A stretch of 64,000 nucleotides of DNA from Longimicrobium sp. (GTDB taxonomy: Bacteria > Gemmatimonadota > Gemmatimonadetes > Longimicrobiales > Longimicrobiaceae), in NCBI RefSeq assembly GCF_035474595.1, contig NZ_DATIND010000046.1:124001-188000 (forward strand), in the 5' to 3' direction. The position numbers and the translations under genes were made by a program. The notes under the pieces are model-generated. The model ran no database searches. It was not told where the DNA came from and saw only the letters and a list, made by a program, of their open reading frames with translations. Shown piece by piece: positions 50,323-58,397 of the stretch. Position 1 is the first letter of the stretch. Every line of letters starts with the position of its first letter.

Positions 50323-51126
50323 TCAGAGCGATTCCACGTGCGTCAGGTCGTACGGCCAGCGGTCGCGGTGATCCTTCGCGCAGCGGACGAAGCAGCGGTG
50401 GCGGAGAAGCTCCAGGCGCTCGGCCTGGGTCAGGTCCTCGTCGAGCGCGGCCGGGCTGGTAGGGTCGACGTTCATATGGAGCGCGCCGCCGATCTCGTAG
50501 TCGCGGCGGAAGCGGGTGCGCCACTGCGAGTTGCTTCCCCAGCCGACGCTCAGGTCGTACGTGGGGCGCGTGTGCCGCGCGAACGCCCAGTACAGCGTCG
50601 ACGTCTCGGCGATCTCCTTCACCACGTGTTCGCGGCCCGCGCGGACGGCGCATCCCGCGCGGGAGATGAGGAGCGGGCCGAGCCGCCAGCCGGGCCAGTA
50701 TTCGCGCGCCACCTCCGGCTCCGCGGACGCATCGTCCATCGGCTCGACGGTGACGATCTCGTGATGGAAGGGATGGAAGCGCGGGCGGTCGATGCGCTCG
50801 AAGCCCAGCGCGTCCATGAACGCCGCCATCTCCTCCGCGCCCACCCTCGGCATCTTCCAGTCGTCCCCCACCCGCGGCGCGAAGGAGAGGTTCAGCACGT
50901 CGACCACGCGGGAGAGCGCGTACAGCTCCCAGCTCTCCTCGTCCGAGATCGCGGGGACCGGCGCGCCCGGGCGGCGGCGGAGCTCGTCCAGCCAGCGGCG
51001 CTGCCCGTCCTGCCACCCCAGCCAGACGCGCAGCACGTCGTCGTACAGCGCGCCGCCCTCGTAGTCGCGAATCGCGTAGTAGAGCTGGCGATACGGCAGG
51101 TGCGCCGGGTAGTCGTCGCGGGTCAC
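50323..51126 (-). CDS. Unrecognised soluble protein (267 aa), last gene of a four-gene operon
   Basis: GTG at 51126 overlaps the stop of the upstream hydrolase by four bases (GTGA), so it is translated as a coupled operon member. Aromatic-rich with several motifs in tandem: YRQLYYAIRDYEGGALYDDV, VLRVWLGWQDGQRRWLDEL, RFHPFHHEIVTVEPMDD and REHVVKEIAETSTLYWAFAR. No signal or membrane segment. I cannot name the family; the regular HFHHE and RDY patterns suggest an enzyme. Confidence 0.65.
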   Translation of the reverse strand: MTRDDYPAHLPYRQLYYAIRDYEGGALYDDVLRVWLGWQDGQRRWLDELRRRPGAPVPAISDEESWELYALSRVVDVLNLSFAPRVGDDWKMPRVGAEEMAAFMDALGFERIDRPRFHPFHHEIVTVEPMDDASAEPEVAREYWPGWRLGPLLISRAGCAVRAGREHVVKEIAETSTLYWAFARHTRPTYDLSVGWGSNSQWRTRFRRDYEIGGALHMNVDPTSPAALDEDLTQAERLELLRHRCFVRCAKDHRDRWPYDLTHVESL

Positions 51127-51818
51127 GATGCGGGAGATGGGGAGCCGAGCCGCGCGACCCACGCCCGCGTCGCGTCCGCGACCTCGTCCAGCACCTGCGC
51201 GTCGCTGCGGCCGGAGGATTTGAGGACGTGGAAGCTGTGGTCGGCGCCCTCCAGCCAGTGCATCGTCCAGTCCGTCTTTACCGTCTGCAGCGCGCGCTCC
51301 ATCAGGTCGCGGCGGCACAGGTCGTCGCGGGTGCCGTTGAAGCAGAGCACGGGGATGGTGATGGAGGGGAGATGCGCGTCCCGCAGCTTCTCCGGCTGCC
51401 CCGCGGGGTGGAGCGGATACGCCATCAGCAGCAGTCCGTCGGACGCGAATCCGTCCGCGGCGAGCATGGAGGCCGCGCGCCCGCCCATCGATCGCCCGCC
51501 CGTCAGCAGCACCTCCGGCCGCAGCTCGTCCCGCACCCGCGCGACCACGGCGGCCACCGTCTCCATCAGCCGCGGCATGGGGTCCGGCCGCCCCGAGCCC
51601 TTTTCGCGGTAGAGGAAGTTGAAGCGCACGGTGCCCATCCCGCGCGAGCGCAGCGCGGCGCACATCGCCACCATGCCGCGGTCGTCGCGGTTCCCGCCCG
51701 CTCCGTGCGCGCAGACGAACACGGCGTTCCGGCCATCGGCCGAATCCGCCGCGTCGAAGACCGCGACGGTCTCCGCATCCCCCACCTTCACCCTCCAGGT
51801 CACGCTCTCCGTCGCCAT
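51123..51818 (-). CDS. Alpha/beta hydrolase, TEX30/KANL3-like (231 aa)
   Basis: Contains HGAGGNRDDRGM (oxyanion-hole HGAG), the nucleophile elbow GGRSMGGRAA (GxSxG), VLCFNGTRDDLCRRD (Asp) and LEGADHSFHVLKSSG (His). The HGAGGNRD signature is typical of the TEX30/KANL3 hydrolase group, whose substrate is unknown. Start MATESVTWRVKVGDAETVAV follows the GNAT gene with a 3-bp gap, so it is in the same operon. Confidence 0.85.
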   Translation of the reverse strand: MATESVTWRVKVGDAETVAVFDAADSADGRNAVFVCAHGAGGNRDDRGMVAMCAALRSRGMGTVRFNFLYREKGSGRPDPMPRLMETVAAVVARVRDELRPEVLLTGGRSMGGRAASMLAADGFASDGLLLMAYPLHPAGQPEKLRDAHLPSITIPVLCFNGTRDDLCRRDLMERALQTVKTDWTMHWLEGADHSFHVLKSSGRSDAQVLDEVADATRAWVARLGSPSPAS

Positions 51819-51821
51819 CCG

Positions 51822-52256
51822 TCACCCCTCTCCGCGGTTGAGCCGGAAGCTGAACATCACCGGCTGGGGAACCTGCTCCGTGCCTCCCGCGGCCGCGTAG
51901 AGCCGCATCGCCGCGGCGTTTCCCGCGTCCGTCAGCACCCACGCCTCGCCGCACCCAAGCGCCCGCCCGTGCGCGAGCATCGCGTCCAGCAGCCGCTTGG
52001 CGACGCCCATCCGCCGGTGCGTGGAGGCGACGCCGACCTCGTTGATCCACAGCTCCGGCGCCTTGTCGGGATGCACGTAGTGCACGGCGGACACCATCCC
52101 CACCACCGTCCCGTCATCGATGGCGACGGCGAGGTGATGGCGCGGGTCGGCGAAGAACTGGGCGCACCAGCGCGGGTCGATCGCGTGATCGAACACCTCC
52201 GGCGCCTTGTTCTCCAGCACCGCGGCGTCGCCTGGACCCAGCACGGCGATCTCCAT
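51822..52256 (-). CDS. GNAT family N-acetyltransferase (144 aa)
   Basis: Acetyl-CoA-binding pattern VASTHRRMGVAKRLLDAML (R/Q-x-x-G-x-G/A variant) with preceding ELWINEVGV strand. The MEIAVLGPGDAAVLENKAPE start, 5 bp after the ATL gene stop, is used. The acceptor substrate is unknown. Second gene of the operon. Confidence 0.88.
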   Translation of the reverse strand: MEIAVLGPGDAAVLENKAPEVFDHAIDPRWCAQFFADPRHHLAVAIDDGTVVGMVSAVHYVHPDKAPELWINEVGVASTHRRMGVAKRLLDAMLAHGRALGCGEAWVLTDAGNAAAMRLYAAAGGTEQVPQPVMFSFRLNRGEG

Positions 52257-52261
52257 CTCCC

Positions 52262-52594
52262 TCACTCCTCCTTCCGCCGGCGGCCGCGCCACCCGAAGCG
52301 CTCCAGCGACACGCGCCCGTTCGCGTCGAACGCCACGCCCTCGGCTTCCAGGAGGAAGCGCTGCTCCAGCCGCGGGTCGCCGCCGGCGCGGATGCTGACG
52401 CGGCCCTGCGCGTTGATCACGCGGTGCCACGGCACGGTGGTGTGCGCGGGGAGCGCGGCCATGGCGTACCCCACCTGGCGTGCGGCGCCGGGAACGCCCG
52501 CCAGCTCCGCGATCCACCCGTACGTGCTCACCCGCCCGCGCGGAATGCGGCGTGCGGCGGCGTAGATGCGGTCGTAGGTGGACGGCTCCGGCAC
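52262..52594 (-). CDS. Alkyltransferase-like (ATL) protein, MGMT family without the active Cys (110 aa)
   Basis: GTG at 52594 begins VPEPSTYDRIYAAARRIPRG. The MGMT DNA-binding signature is present but the active-site PCHR is PWHRV: the alkyl-accepting Cys is Trp. That is the mark of alkyltransferase-like proteins (ATL/Atl1), which bind O6-alkylguanine and hand it to nucleotide excision repair rather than reversing the damage. Length is normal for ATL. First gene of the four-gene operon; 52595-52840 upstream is a gene-free divergent spacer. Confidence 0.88.
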   Translation of the reverse strand: MPEPSTYDRIYAAARRIPRGRVSTYGWIAELAGVPGAARQVGYAMAALPAHTTVPWHRVINAQGRVSIRAGGDPRLEQRFLLEAEGVAFDANGRVSLERFGWRGRRRKEE

Positions 52595-52840
52595 GGCGGG
52601 TCGGCGGGTCGGCGGATGGAGATGGAGCGGATGCGACGGCCGTGTACAGTCTCGCCGCAACGGCCGCAGTGTCAACCGTCGCGCCGATGGAGGGGTCCGC
52701 GCCGGGGATCGAAATCTCGCGGCGCGTATTGCGCGCATGAACGGATGGCGATTATCTCTTACCGTCGCGAACCGTATGTGCTCGCGCGCGGGGGGGCAGG
52801 CCGCCGCCTCCGCGAGAGACCCGTCAACCAGAGGTGTCCG

Positions 52841-53110
52841 ATGAAGAAGCTGCGGCTGCAGATCGACGAGCTGAGCGTGGAGTCGTTCCCGACGGCGGCG
52901 AAGGCGGAGGAGGCGGGGACGGTCCGCGGGTTCGACAGTACCACCGGAAACCAGATCATCTGCGAGTGTACCGACGAGGGCGGCGCCTGCGGCGGCAGCG
53001 CCGGGTGCGGGAGCTATGGCTGCGGCACCTTCGGCTGCAGCGGCGGGTGCGGCGGCGGCACCAACTACGCCACCTGCGCGACCGGCAACCAGATCATCTG
53101 CGAGTGCTGA
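52841..53110 (+). CDS. Pinensin-type lanthipeptide precursor-like peptide 1 (89 aa)
   Basis: Leader MKKLRLQIDELSVESFPTAA has the KKLxLxIDELxVESF consensus of pinensin-family leaders; a Gly/Thr-rich hinge (AGTVRGFDSTTG) follows, then a Cys-rich core with ten Cys. The motif TGNQIICEC occurs twice, at residues about 36-44 and at the C-terminus (81-89). Ribosome site AGAGGTG precedes ATG. No LanB/LanC, LanM, export or protease gene lies in the window, so it is an orphan precursor or is modified in trans. Likely a secreted RiPP. Confidence 0.8.
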   Translation: MKKLRLQIDELSVESFPTAAKAEEAGTVRGFDSTTGNQIICECTDEGGACGGSAGCGSYGCGTFGCSGGCGGGTNYATCATGNQIICEC

Positions 53111-53190
53111 TCCATCCGGCGCCGCCATCCCCGCGATGGCGGCGCCGCTCACGTCCCGAGATGATCTCTACCCAACCCGCGAGGTGTGTG

Positions 53191-53451
53191 ATGAAGAAGC
53201 TGCGGCTGAGCATCGACGAGCTGAACGTGGAGTCGTTTCTGACGGCAGGGAAGGCGGGCGATACGGGCACGGTGGAGGGGTTCGACAGCACCACCGGCGG
53301 CCAGCGCCTGTGCGGCTGCACCGACAACGGCGACCCGTGCGACACCGACGGCTGCGGCACCTACGCCTGCAGCGGCGGCTGCACGGTGGGCTGCCCGGAC
53401 ACGAACTACGTCACCTGCGCCACCGGCTCGCAGCGCCTTTGCGAGTGCTGA
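53191..53451 (+). CDS. Pinensin-type lanthipeptide precursor-like peptide 2 (86 aa)
   Basis: Tandem paralogue, 80 bp downstream. MKKLRLSIDELNVESFLTAG is the leader; the core has C-x-C pairs at both ends: TGGQRLCGC early and TGSQRLCEC at the C-terminus. Differs from peptide 1 in the same positions at both ends of the core. Ribosome site GAGGTGTG precedes ATG. Ends CEC like its neighbour. Followed by the inverted repeat 53475-53522. Confidence 0.8.
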   Translation: MKKLRLSIDELNVESFLTAGKAGDTGTVEGFDSTTGGQRLCGCTDNGDPCDTDGCGTYACSGGCTVGCPDTNYVTCATGSQRLCEC

Positions 53452-53474
53452 CCGGCTGACGGTTCCACAGAAAA

Positions 53475-53522
53475 GACGCGGAGCCGCGGAGGAGCAGTCT
53501 CGCCCCTCCGCGGCTCCGCGTC
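53475..53522. terminator. Inverted repeat at convergent junction (5)
   Basis: GACGCGGAGCCGCGGAGG pairs perfectly (18 bp) with CCTCCGCGGCTCCGCGTC. Between the second precursor peptide (+) and the dioxygenase gene (-). Confidence 0.8.
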
Positions 53523-53542
53523 TCCGCGTGAGATGCCGTGGG

Positions 53543-54451
53543 TCAGCCCGCCGCGACGATCCGCAGCGTGGTCCCCCACGGATCGTCCGCGCGGCCGTCC
53601 CGGGAGGCGAACCCGGCATCGGCCAGGCTGCGCGCCGCCGCGTCCACGTCATCCGCGGCGGGGACGACCAGCTCCCACTCCAGCAGCCGCGCCTCGTCCT
53701 CGGCGGGCGGGCGGGCGCCGGGGCCGGCCCAGGTGTTCAGCCCCAGGTGGTGGTGATAGCCGCCGGCCGAGAGGAAGAGCGCGCCGGGATAGCTCCACAC
53801 CATGGCGTCCAGCCCCAGCGCGGCGTGGTAGAACTCCGCCGCGCGGTCCAGCGAGCCGGCGTGCAGGTGCACGTGGCCGATCGTGGTTCCCGCCGGCATC
53901 CCCGCCCACGCTTCGCCGCCCGCCGCGGCGACCACGGAGCGCACGTCCATCGGCGTGGTGTCCATCCGCAGCTCGCGGCCGGTGGCGCGCCACGACTCGC
54001 GCGGGCGGTCGGCGTACACCTCGATCCCCAGCCCGTCGGGGTCGTGGAGATACGTCGCCTCGCTCACCAGGTGGTCGCTCGCCCCGAAGCGCTCGCCGAC
54101 GGCGCCCAGGTGGGCCACGAAGCGCCCGAGCGCCGCGCGGTCCGGCAGCAGGATGGCGAAGTGGTACAGCCCCAGCCGCCCGCGGTGCGGCACCGGCGCG
54201 GCGCCCGGCCGCTCGTGCAGCTCCACCAGCGGCGCGCCGTCCCCGGCGCCGAGCGTCGCCCGGCCGTCGCCGCGGGCAAGGACGCGCATCCCCAGCACCT
54301 CGCCGTACCAGGCCAGCGAGCGCTCCAGGCCGGCCACCTGCAGCCGCACCCGGCCCACGTGCGTCTCCGCCGGCAGGCGGTATCCCGCCGGGGCGATGCC
54401 GTACCCCCCCTCGGCCTCGGCCGGCGCGGCCGCGAAATCGATGTTGGACAT
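53543..54451 (-). CDS. VOC-family extradiol dioxygenase, CatE-like (302 aa)
   Basis: Two VOC modules, about residues 30-150 and 165-290. HVGRVRLQVAGLERSLAWYG opens module 1, LYHFAILLPDR and HDPDGLGIEVYADRP provide ligand positions, GHVHLHAGSLDRAAEFYHAA opens module 2. Likely a ring-cleaving or quinone-detoxifying dioxygenase of the CatE (ring-cleavage/hydroquinone) group. Start MSNIDFAAAPAE at 54451 follows AGATGGTAAGG. It lies downstream of doxX and marR, matching the catDE arrangement. Confidence 0.82.
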   Translation of the reverse strand: MSNIDFAAAPAEAEGGYGIAPAGYRLPAETHVGRVRLQVAGLERSLAWYGEVLGMRVLARGDGRATLGAGDGAPLVELHERPGAAPVPHRGRLGLYHFAILLPDRAALGRFVAHLGAVGERFGASDHLVSEATYLHDPDGLGIEVYADRPRESWRATGRELRMDTTPMDVRSVVAAAGGEAWAGMPAGTTIGHVHLHAGSLDRAAEFYHAALGLDAMVWSYPGALFLSAGGYHHHLGLNTWAGPGARPPAEDEARLLEWELVVPAADDVDAAARSLADAGFASRDGRADDPWGTTLRIVAAG

Positions 54452-54488
54452 CCTTACCATCTCCCTTCTCATGATTTCCTGCCGTGGC

Positions 54489-54521
54489 CCGTCCCCGCCG
54501 CGACGGTGCGGGCGGGGACGG
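54489..54521 (-). other. Stem-loop between doxX and the dioxygenase gene
   Basis: CCGTCCCCGCC pairs with GGCGGGGACGG around a 10-base loop. It lies in the 81-bp intercistronic gap. It could lower expression of the dioxygenase relative to doxX or stabilise the processed message. Confidence 0.55.
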
Positions 54522-54532
54522 AAAAGCCCGCG

Positions 54533-54988
54533 TCAGGAGTTGCGCGTGCCGCCGGCGCGGCGGCCGGCGATCACGGCGTCCAGCGAGTACGCCCCCGCGC
54601 CGGTGAAGGCCAGCGCCGCCGACGCGGCCAGCAGCGCCAGCGCGTACTCGTACCCGACCTTCGGGGGTGCGATGAAGAAGCCGTTCTTGAGGTGCACCAG
54701 CAGGATCGCGCCCAGCATGTCGATGGCCAGCCCCAGCCCGGCCAGCCGCGTGAGCAGCCCGAACACCAGCGCCAGCCCGCCCAGCAGCTCCACCAGCGCC
54801 ACCAGCGGCGCGGTGACGCCCGGCAGCGGCACGCCCATGCCGGCGAACCCCTGCGTCACGCCGGGAAGGCCGTACACGAACAGCTTCTGCGCCCCGTGCG
54901 CGATCATGATCCCGCCGATCACCACGCGCAGGATCAGCAGCCCCAGGTCCACGTTCCGGGCCAGCGGCCCGCGTGCGATCGTGTTCAT
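54533..54988 (-). CDS. DoxX family membrane protein, CatD-like (151 aa)
   Basis: Four membrane helices: GLLILRVVIGGIMIAHGAQK, PLVALVELLGGLALVFGLLT, AGLGLAIDMLGAILLVHLKN and YEYALALLAASAALAFTG. Conserved IAHGAQKLF and the HLKNGFF loop are typical of DoxX/YodA-type quinone- or thiol-linked membrane proteins. In Bacillus subtilis the DoxX gene catD is paired with the dioxygenase catE in a quinone-stress operon; the same pair appears here. Start ATG 54988. Confidence 0.85.
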   Translation of the reverse strand: MNTIARGPLARNVDLGLLILRVVIGGIMIAHGAQKLFVYGLPGVTQGFAGMGVPLPGVTAPLVALVELLGGLALVFGLLTRLAGLGLAIDMLGAILLVHLKNGFFIAPPKVGYEYALALLAASAALAFTGAGAYSLDAVIAGRRAGGTRNS

Positions 54989-55027
54989 CCGTCTCTCTCC
55001 GTAGGGAATGGTGGGCGTTGCAACGAC

Positions 55028-55045
55028 ACGTGTGTAAACACACGT
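55028..55045. promoter_or_regulatory. Perfect 18-bp palindrome between marR and doxX
   Basis: ACGTGTGTAAACACACGT, with 8-base arms around AA. It lies 40 bp upstream of the doxX start, a position fit for a MarR dimer. Half sites TGTGT/ACACA recur in the marR promoter. Confidence 0.7.
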
Positions 55046-55058
55046 TTGCTCCGGAAAA

Positions 55059-55523
55059 TCAGGCCGTCCGCACCTTCGCGAGCAGGGCGATGAGCGTGCC
55101 CAGCTCGCCCTGCTCCAGGTGCCCCAGCGAGCGGCGGTGGATCTCCTCCACCGGCTCGTCCATCTCGTCCAGCAGCCGCAGCCCCCGCGCGGTGATGCGG
55201 GTGGTGACGAAGCGGCGGTCCTCGGTGCCGCGCTCGCGCTCCACGAGGCCCGCGGCCTCCAGCCGGTCCAGCAGCCGCGTGACGTCGGGCACCTGCGCCA
55301 CCAGCCGGTCGCGCACCTCGCCACGGCAGAGCCCCTGCGGCCCGGCGCCGCGCAGGATGCGCAGCGCGTTGTACTGCGCGGGGGTCACGCCGTGCGCCTT
55401 CAGCGCCTCGGCCATCGCGTGCACCAGCACCGCCGCCGTGCGCTCGATGCTGAGGTGCGCCTCCTGCTCCAGGCTGCCGAACGGCTTGCTCTGCCGGATC
55501 TCGTCCTTCAACTGCGTCGTCAT
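55059..55523 (-). CDS. MarR family transcriptional regulator (154 aa)
   Basis: Winged-helix repressor: GVTPAQYNALRILRG, LVAQVPDVTRLLDRLEAAGL (recognition helix) and wing VERERGTEDRRFVTTRI. Start MTTQLKDEIRQSK at 55523. The C-terminal dimer helices follow. Likely senses quinones, phenols or similar electrophiles, because its downstream genes are doxX and a catE-like dioxygenase, transcribed the same way. A Cys-based sensor is not obvious (one Cys, in GLCRGEV). Confidence 0.88.
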   Translation of the reverse strand: MTTQLKDEIRQSKPFGSLEQEAHLSIERTAAVLVHAMAEALKAHGVTPAQYNALRILRGAGPQGLCRGEVRDRLVAQVPDVTRLLDRLEAAGLVERERGTEDRRFVTTRITARGLRLLDEMDEPVEEIHRRSLGHLEQGELGTLIALLAKVRTA

Positions 55524-55530
55524 GGATCGA

Positions 55531-55559
55531 AATATATGTGTGATAACATCTAATGTCAA
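55531..55559 (-). promoter_or_regulatory. Sigma70 promoter of marR with overlapping operator half-sites
   Basis: On the minus strand TTGACA (55554-55559), 17-bp spacer and TATATT (55531-55536), a near-perfect consensus promoter. TGTGTTGACA and TTATCACACA half-sites overlap it, as expected for autoregulation. Confidence 0.8.
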
Positions 55560-55692
55560 CACACGCGTTCGGCAGATGAGGAGAACGGTGTGCCAGCCAG
55601 TCCCCGCCGCGCGCAAGATCCGTTCGCGATGGATACCGGGTTCGCGGACGAAAGGCGCGGAGGGTCCGAATGGAAGTGGCGGTCCGGCTTCG

Positions 55693-55751
55693 CACCGGCG
55701 ACTGAAGTCGCAGCAACAACCACGGGAAGCCTCGCAAACTGCGCGAGGCTG
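55693..55751 (-). repeat. REP element copy 7
   Basis: Reverse orientation, GTGG linker. It lies in the 55524-56093 spacer, which otherwise has no gene that I can support. Confidence 0.9.
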
Positions 55752-56093
55752 TTCGGCGCGGAAGCCGGTTCCGGCGCGTCTGAGTCCACCCCCCGCGCGC
55801 GGATGGCAAGGGCGCGAGTCCGCGAAGGCGGACTTCGGGCCGTTGTTGCCGCGAATTCATTCGCCTTTCGGCCTTGCGGAAGCACCCCTATCTCCAGCCA
55901 CGACAAAGAACTCCTCGATTCGCACCCCCCCGCCGAGAACCGGCTTGGCCGCTATTCAGCGGGGCGTGCGACTCCGTTCCGTTCTCGCGTTCTATCTCTG
56001 ATCTCCATACCACCATCCGGCGACGCGCGGCCGCATCCCCGCGGCATCCTCCTACCCGTCGCGCAACACCTCTTCTCCCCCGAGGCTCCCCGC

Positions 56094-58169
56094 GTGAAAA
56101 CCCTGACCGCACTCCTCCTCCTGGCCGCCGTGGCGGCCCCGGCGGCGGCCCAGACCGTTCGTGGCGAGCTGGTGGATCCGCGCAACCGCGCCGGGATCGG
56201 CGGCGCGCACGTGTTCCTGATGGATGCGGAAGGCCACAACGTCGCCTCCGCGCTGACCACTTCGTCGGGCACGTTCATCCTGCGCGCGCCGGCGGCGGGG
56301 AGCTTCACGGTGCGCGCGGAGCGGATCGGCTTCGTCACCACGCGCTCGCGCGTGCTCTCGCTGGCCGCGGGACAGACGGTGGATTACCGGATGGAGGCGG
56401 ACCTCACCGCGCTCACGCTGGCCGGAATCACGGCCCAGTCGGCGTCGCGGTGCGTGGTGCGGCCGGGGCGCAACCTGGAGACGGCGCGGGTCTGGGAGGA
56501 GGCGCGCAAGGCGCTCGACGTCACGCGCACCGCCCTCTCCGACCGCATGTTCCGCTTCCGGGTGCGCAACTGGTCGCGCGAGAGCGACTTCAACACCGGG
56601 CAGGCGGCGGACGGCACCATCCGCGAGGCCGAGGCGGTGACCGATCGCCCGTTCTCCGCGGTGCCGCTGGACACGCTGCGGGCGAGCGGCTTCATCCAGA
56701 CCCGCGCCGACACCACCATCTACAACGCGCCCGACGCGGACGTGCTGCTCTCGGACGAGTTCCTGGACACGCACTGCTTCCGCATCGTCGACTCCAGCGA
56801 CCGCGACACCAGCGTCATCGGCCTGGCCTTCGAGCCGGTGCGCGAGGGGCGCAAGTCGGATGTGCGCGGCACGCTCTGGCTCAGCCGCGCGCCCGTCGAG
56901 CTGCGCTACCTGGACTACCAGTACACGCGCGCGCCGATCCGCGGCCCCGGCGGCGTTCCCGGCGGACGGGTGGATTTCAAGCGGCTCCCGAACGGCGTCT
57001 GGATCGCGTCGAAGTGGCTGGTGCGCATGCCCATCCGCGACGCGGACCCGGTGACGGAGGTGATTCCCCACGCCGCCGCCGCGCGCCAGCCGTCGCTGGT
57101 GCGCGAGGAGGGCGGCGAGGTGGTGGCGATCGACGCGGCCAACGGCGCGGCGGCGGGCATCGTGGCGCTGGGAACGGTGACGGGGACGGTGTACGACAGC
57201 ACCACCAATCGCCCGCTGGCCGGCGCCCGCGTCTTCATCTCGGGCTCCAGCTACGAGGCGACGACGGACTCCGCCGGGGTGTTCGAGATGCGCGGCGTGC
57301 GGCCGGGGAGGTACGGGCTCTCCTTCTCCTCCCCACGGCTCAGCGGGCTGGGATACCTCCCCGCGCCGGTGACGGTGACGATGGCCGAGGGCGGCTCGGT
57401 GAAGCAGGACCTGTTCGTTCCCTCGCTCACCCGCGTCCTGGCCTCCGCCTGCCCGGCCGACTCGGCGGGCGCGGTCGGCGGCGCGGTGCGGAGCGCGGCC
57501 AGCGGTGCGCCGGTCCCCGGCGCCGTCGTCGTGCTCACCTGGCGGGCCACGCGCAACAGCCCGGCGCGCACCGCGCAGGCGGCGGCCGACTCGGCGGGGG
57601 CGTACCACTTCTGCGGGATCCCGGCGGGCGCGGCCGTCCAGCTCGCGGCCAGCGAGCCGGGCACCGGCTCCGCCTCGGCCAACCTGCGGCTGGCCTCGGC
57701 GTCGCTGGAGCGGCGCGACCTGGAGCTGGGGACGCGCTCGCAGCTGATCTCCGGGCGCACGGTGTCCACGAGCAGGCGCGGCTCGGCGCGGACGCGCATC
57801 CTCACGCGCGAGGAGATCCAGCAGTCGGGGCTGACCAACGCGCTGGACCTGCTCACCCATCTCCGCCCCGAGTGGAACCAGATGCGCGGGCAGTCGACGA
57901 TGCAGCTGGGGCAGGTGCCGGGCGACAACCGGGCGCCGGGGGGCACGCACGAGGGCCCGGTGAAGCAGTTCCCGGCGCTGTACGTGGACGGGGTGCGGGT
58001 GGAGTACGCGTTCGGCGACGACTTCACGCGGATCTGGACGGCGTCGCTGCGCATCGTGCCGGCCTCGAGCATCGAGAAGATCGAGTTCCTCACCGGGCCC
58101 GAGGCCACGCTGCGCTTCGGCACCGACAGCCCGAACGGCGCCATCATGATCACCACCTACCACAACTGA
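56094..58169 (+). CDS. Secreted protein with carboxypeptidase-regulatory-like and plug-type domains (691 aa)
   Basis: GTG 56094 gives VKTLTALLLLAAVAAPAAAQ, a signal peptide. The first 120 residues (RGELVDPRNRAGIGGAHVFL, FILRAPAAGSFTVRAERIGF) are a CarboxypepD_reg-like domain, a second at about residue 360 (TVTGTVYDSTTNRPLAGARV). The last 120 residues resemble a TonB-dependent plug: RILTREEIQQSGLTNALDLL, and FLTGPEATLRFGTDSPNGAI with ITTYHN at the end. There is no outer-membrane barrel, so it is a plug-only protein. Such proteins are numerous in Gemmatimonadota. Confidence 0.82.
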   Translation: MKTLTALLLLAAVAAPAAAQTVRGELVDPRNRAGIGGAHVFLMDAEGHNVASALTTSSGTFILRAPAAGSFTVRAERIGFVTTRSRVLSLAAGQTVDYRMEADLTALTLAGITAQSASRCVVRPGRNLETARVWEEARKALDVTRTALSDRMFRFRVRNWSRESDFNTGQAADGTIREAEAVTDRPFSAVPLDTLRASGFIQTRADTTIYNAPDADVLLSDEFLDTHCFRIVDSSDRDTSVIGLAFEPVREGRKSDVRGTLWLSRAPVELRYLDYQYTRAPIRGPGGVPGGRVDFKRLPNGVWIASKWLVRMPIRDADPVTEVIPHAAAARQPSLVREEGGEVVAIDAANGAAAGIVALGTVTGTVYDSTTNRPLAGARVFISGSSYEATTDSAGVFEMRGVRPGRYGLSFSSPRLSGLGYLPAPVTVTMAEGGSVKQDLFVPSLTRVLASACPADSAGAVGGAVRSAASGAPVPGAVVVLTWRATRNSPARTAQAAADSAGAYHFCGIPAGAAVQLAASEPGTGSASANLRLASASLERRDLELGTRSQLISGRTVSTSRRGSARTRILTREEIQQSGLTNALDLLTHLRPEWNQMRGQSTMQLGQVPGDNRAPGGTHEGPVKQFPALYVDGVRVEYAFGDDFTRIWTASLRIVPASSIEKIEFLTGPEATLRFGTDSPNGAIMITTYHN

Positions 58170-58215
58170 TACCGTATCTGGAGATTACCTGTGCATTTCC
58201 GCTCAAGACTAGGAA

Positions 58216-58286
58216 GACGTCATCCTGAGGCCGGCCACACTGCAAGCTGAATCTGCACAGGTATTTGCAGGCCGAAGGATCTATAG
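58216..58286 (-). repeat. Interspersed palindromic repeat, family B, copy 5
   Basis: GACGTCATCCTGAGGCCGGC at one end and TTGCAGGCCGAAGGATCTAT at the other. Inverted relative to copy 6, 110 bp downstream; together they fill the 58170-58615 gap, which has no gene. Confidence 0.85.
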
Positions 58287-58397
58287 CCGGTGCCGCACGT
58301 CCGCTGAGGAAATGCAGCCGATTCTCGAAATCGGTATGACACGACACCGGTTTCGGGGATCAATCGTGCAGTCCAGCAGCGCACGTGCGACTTCGCC

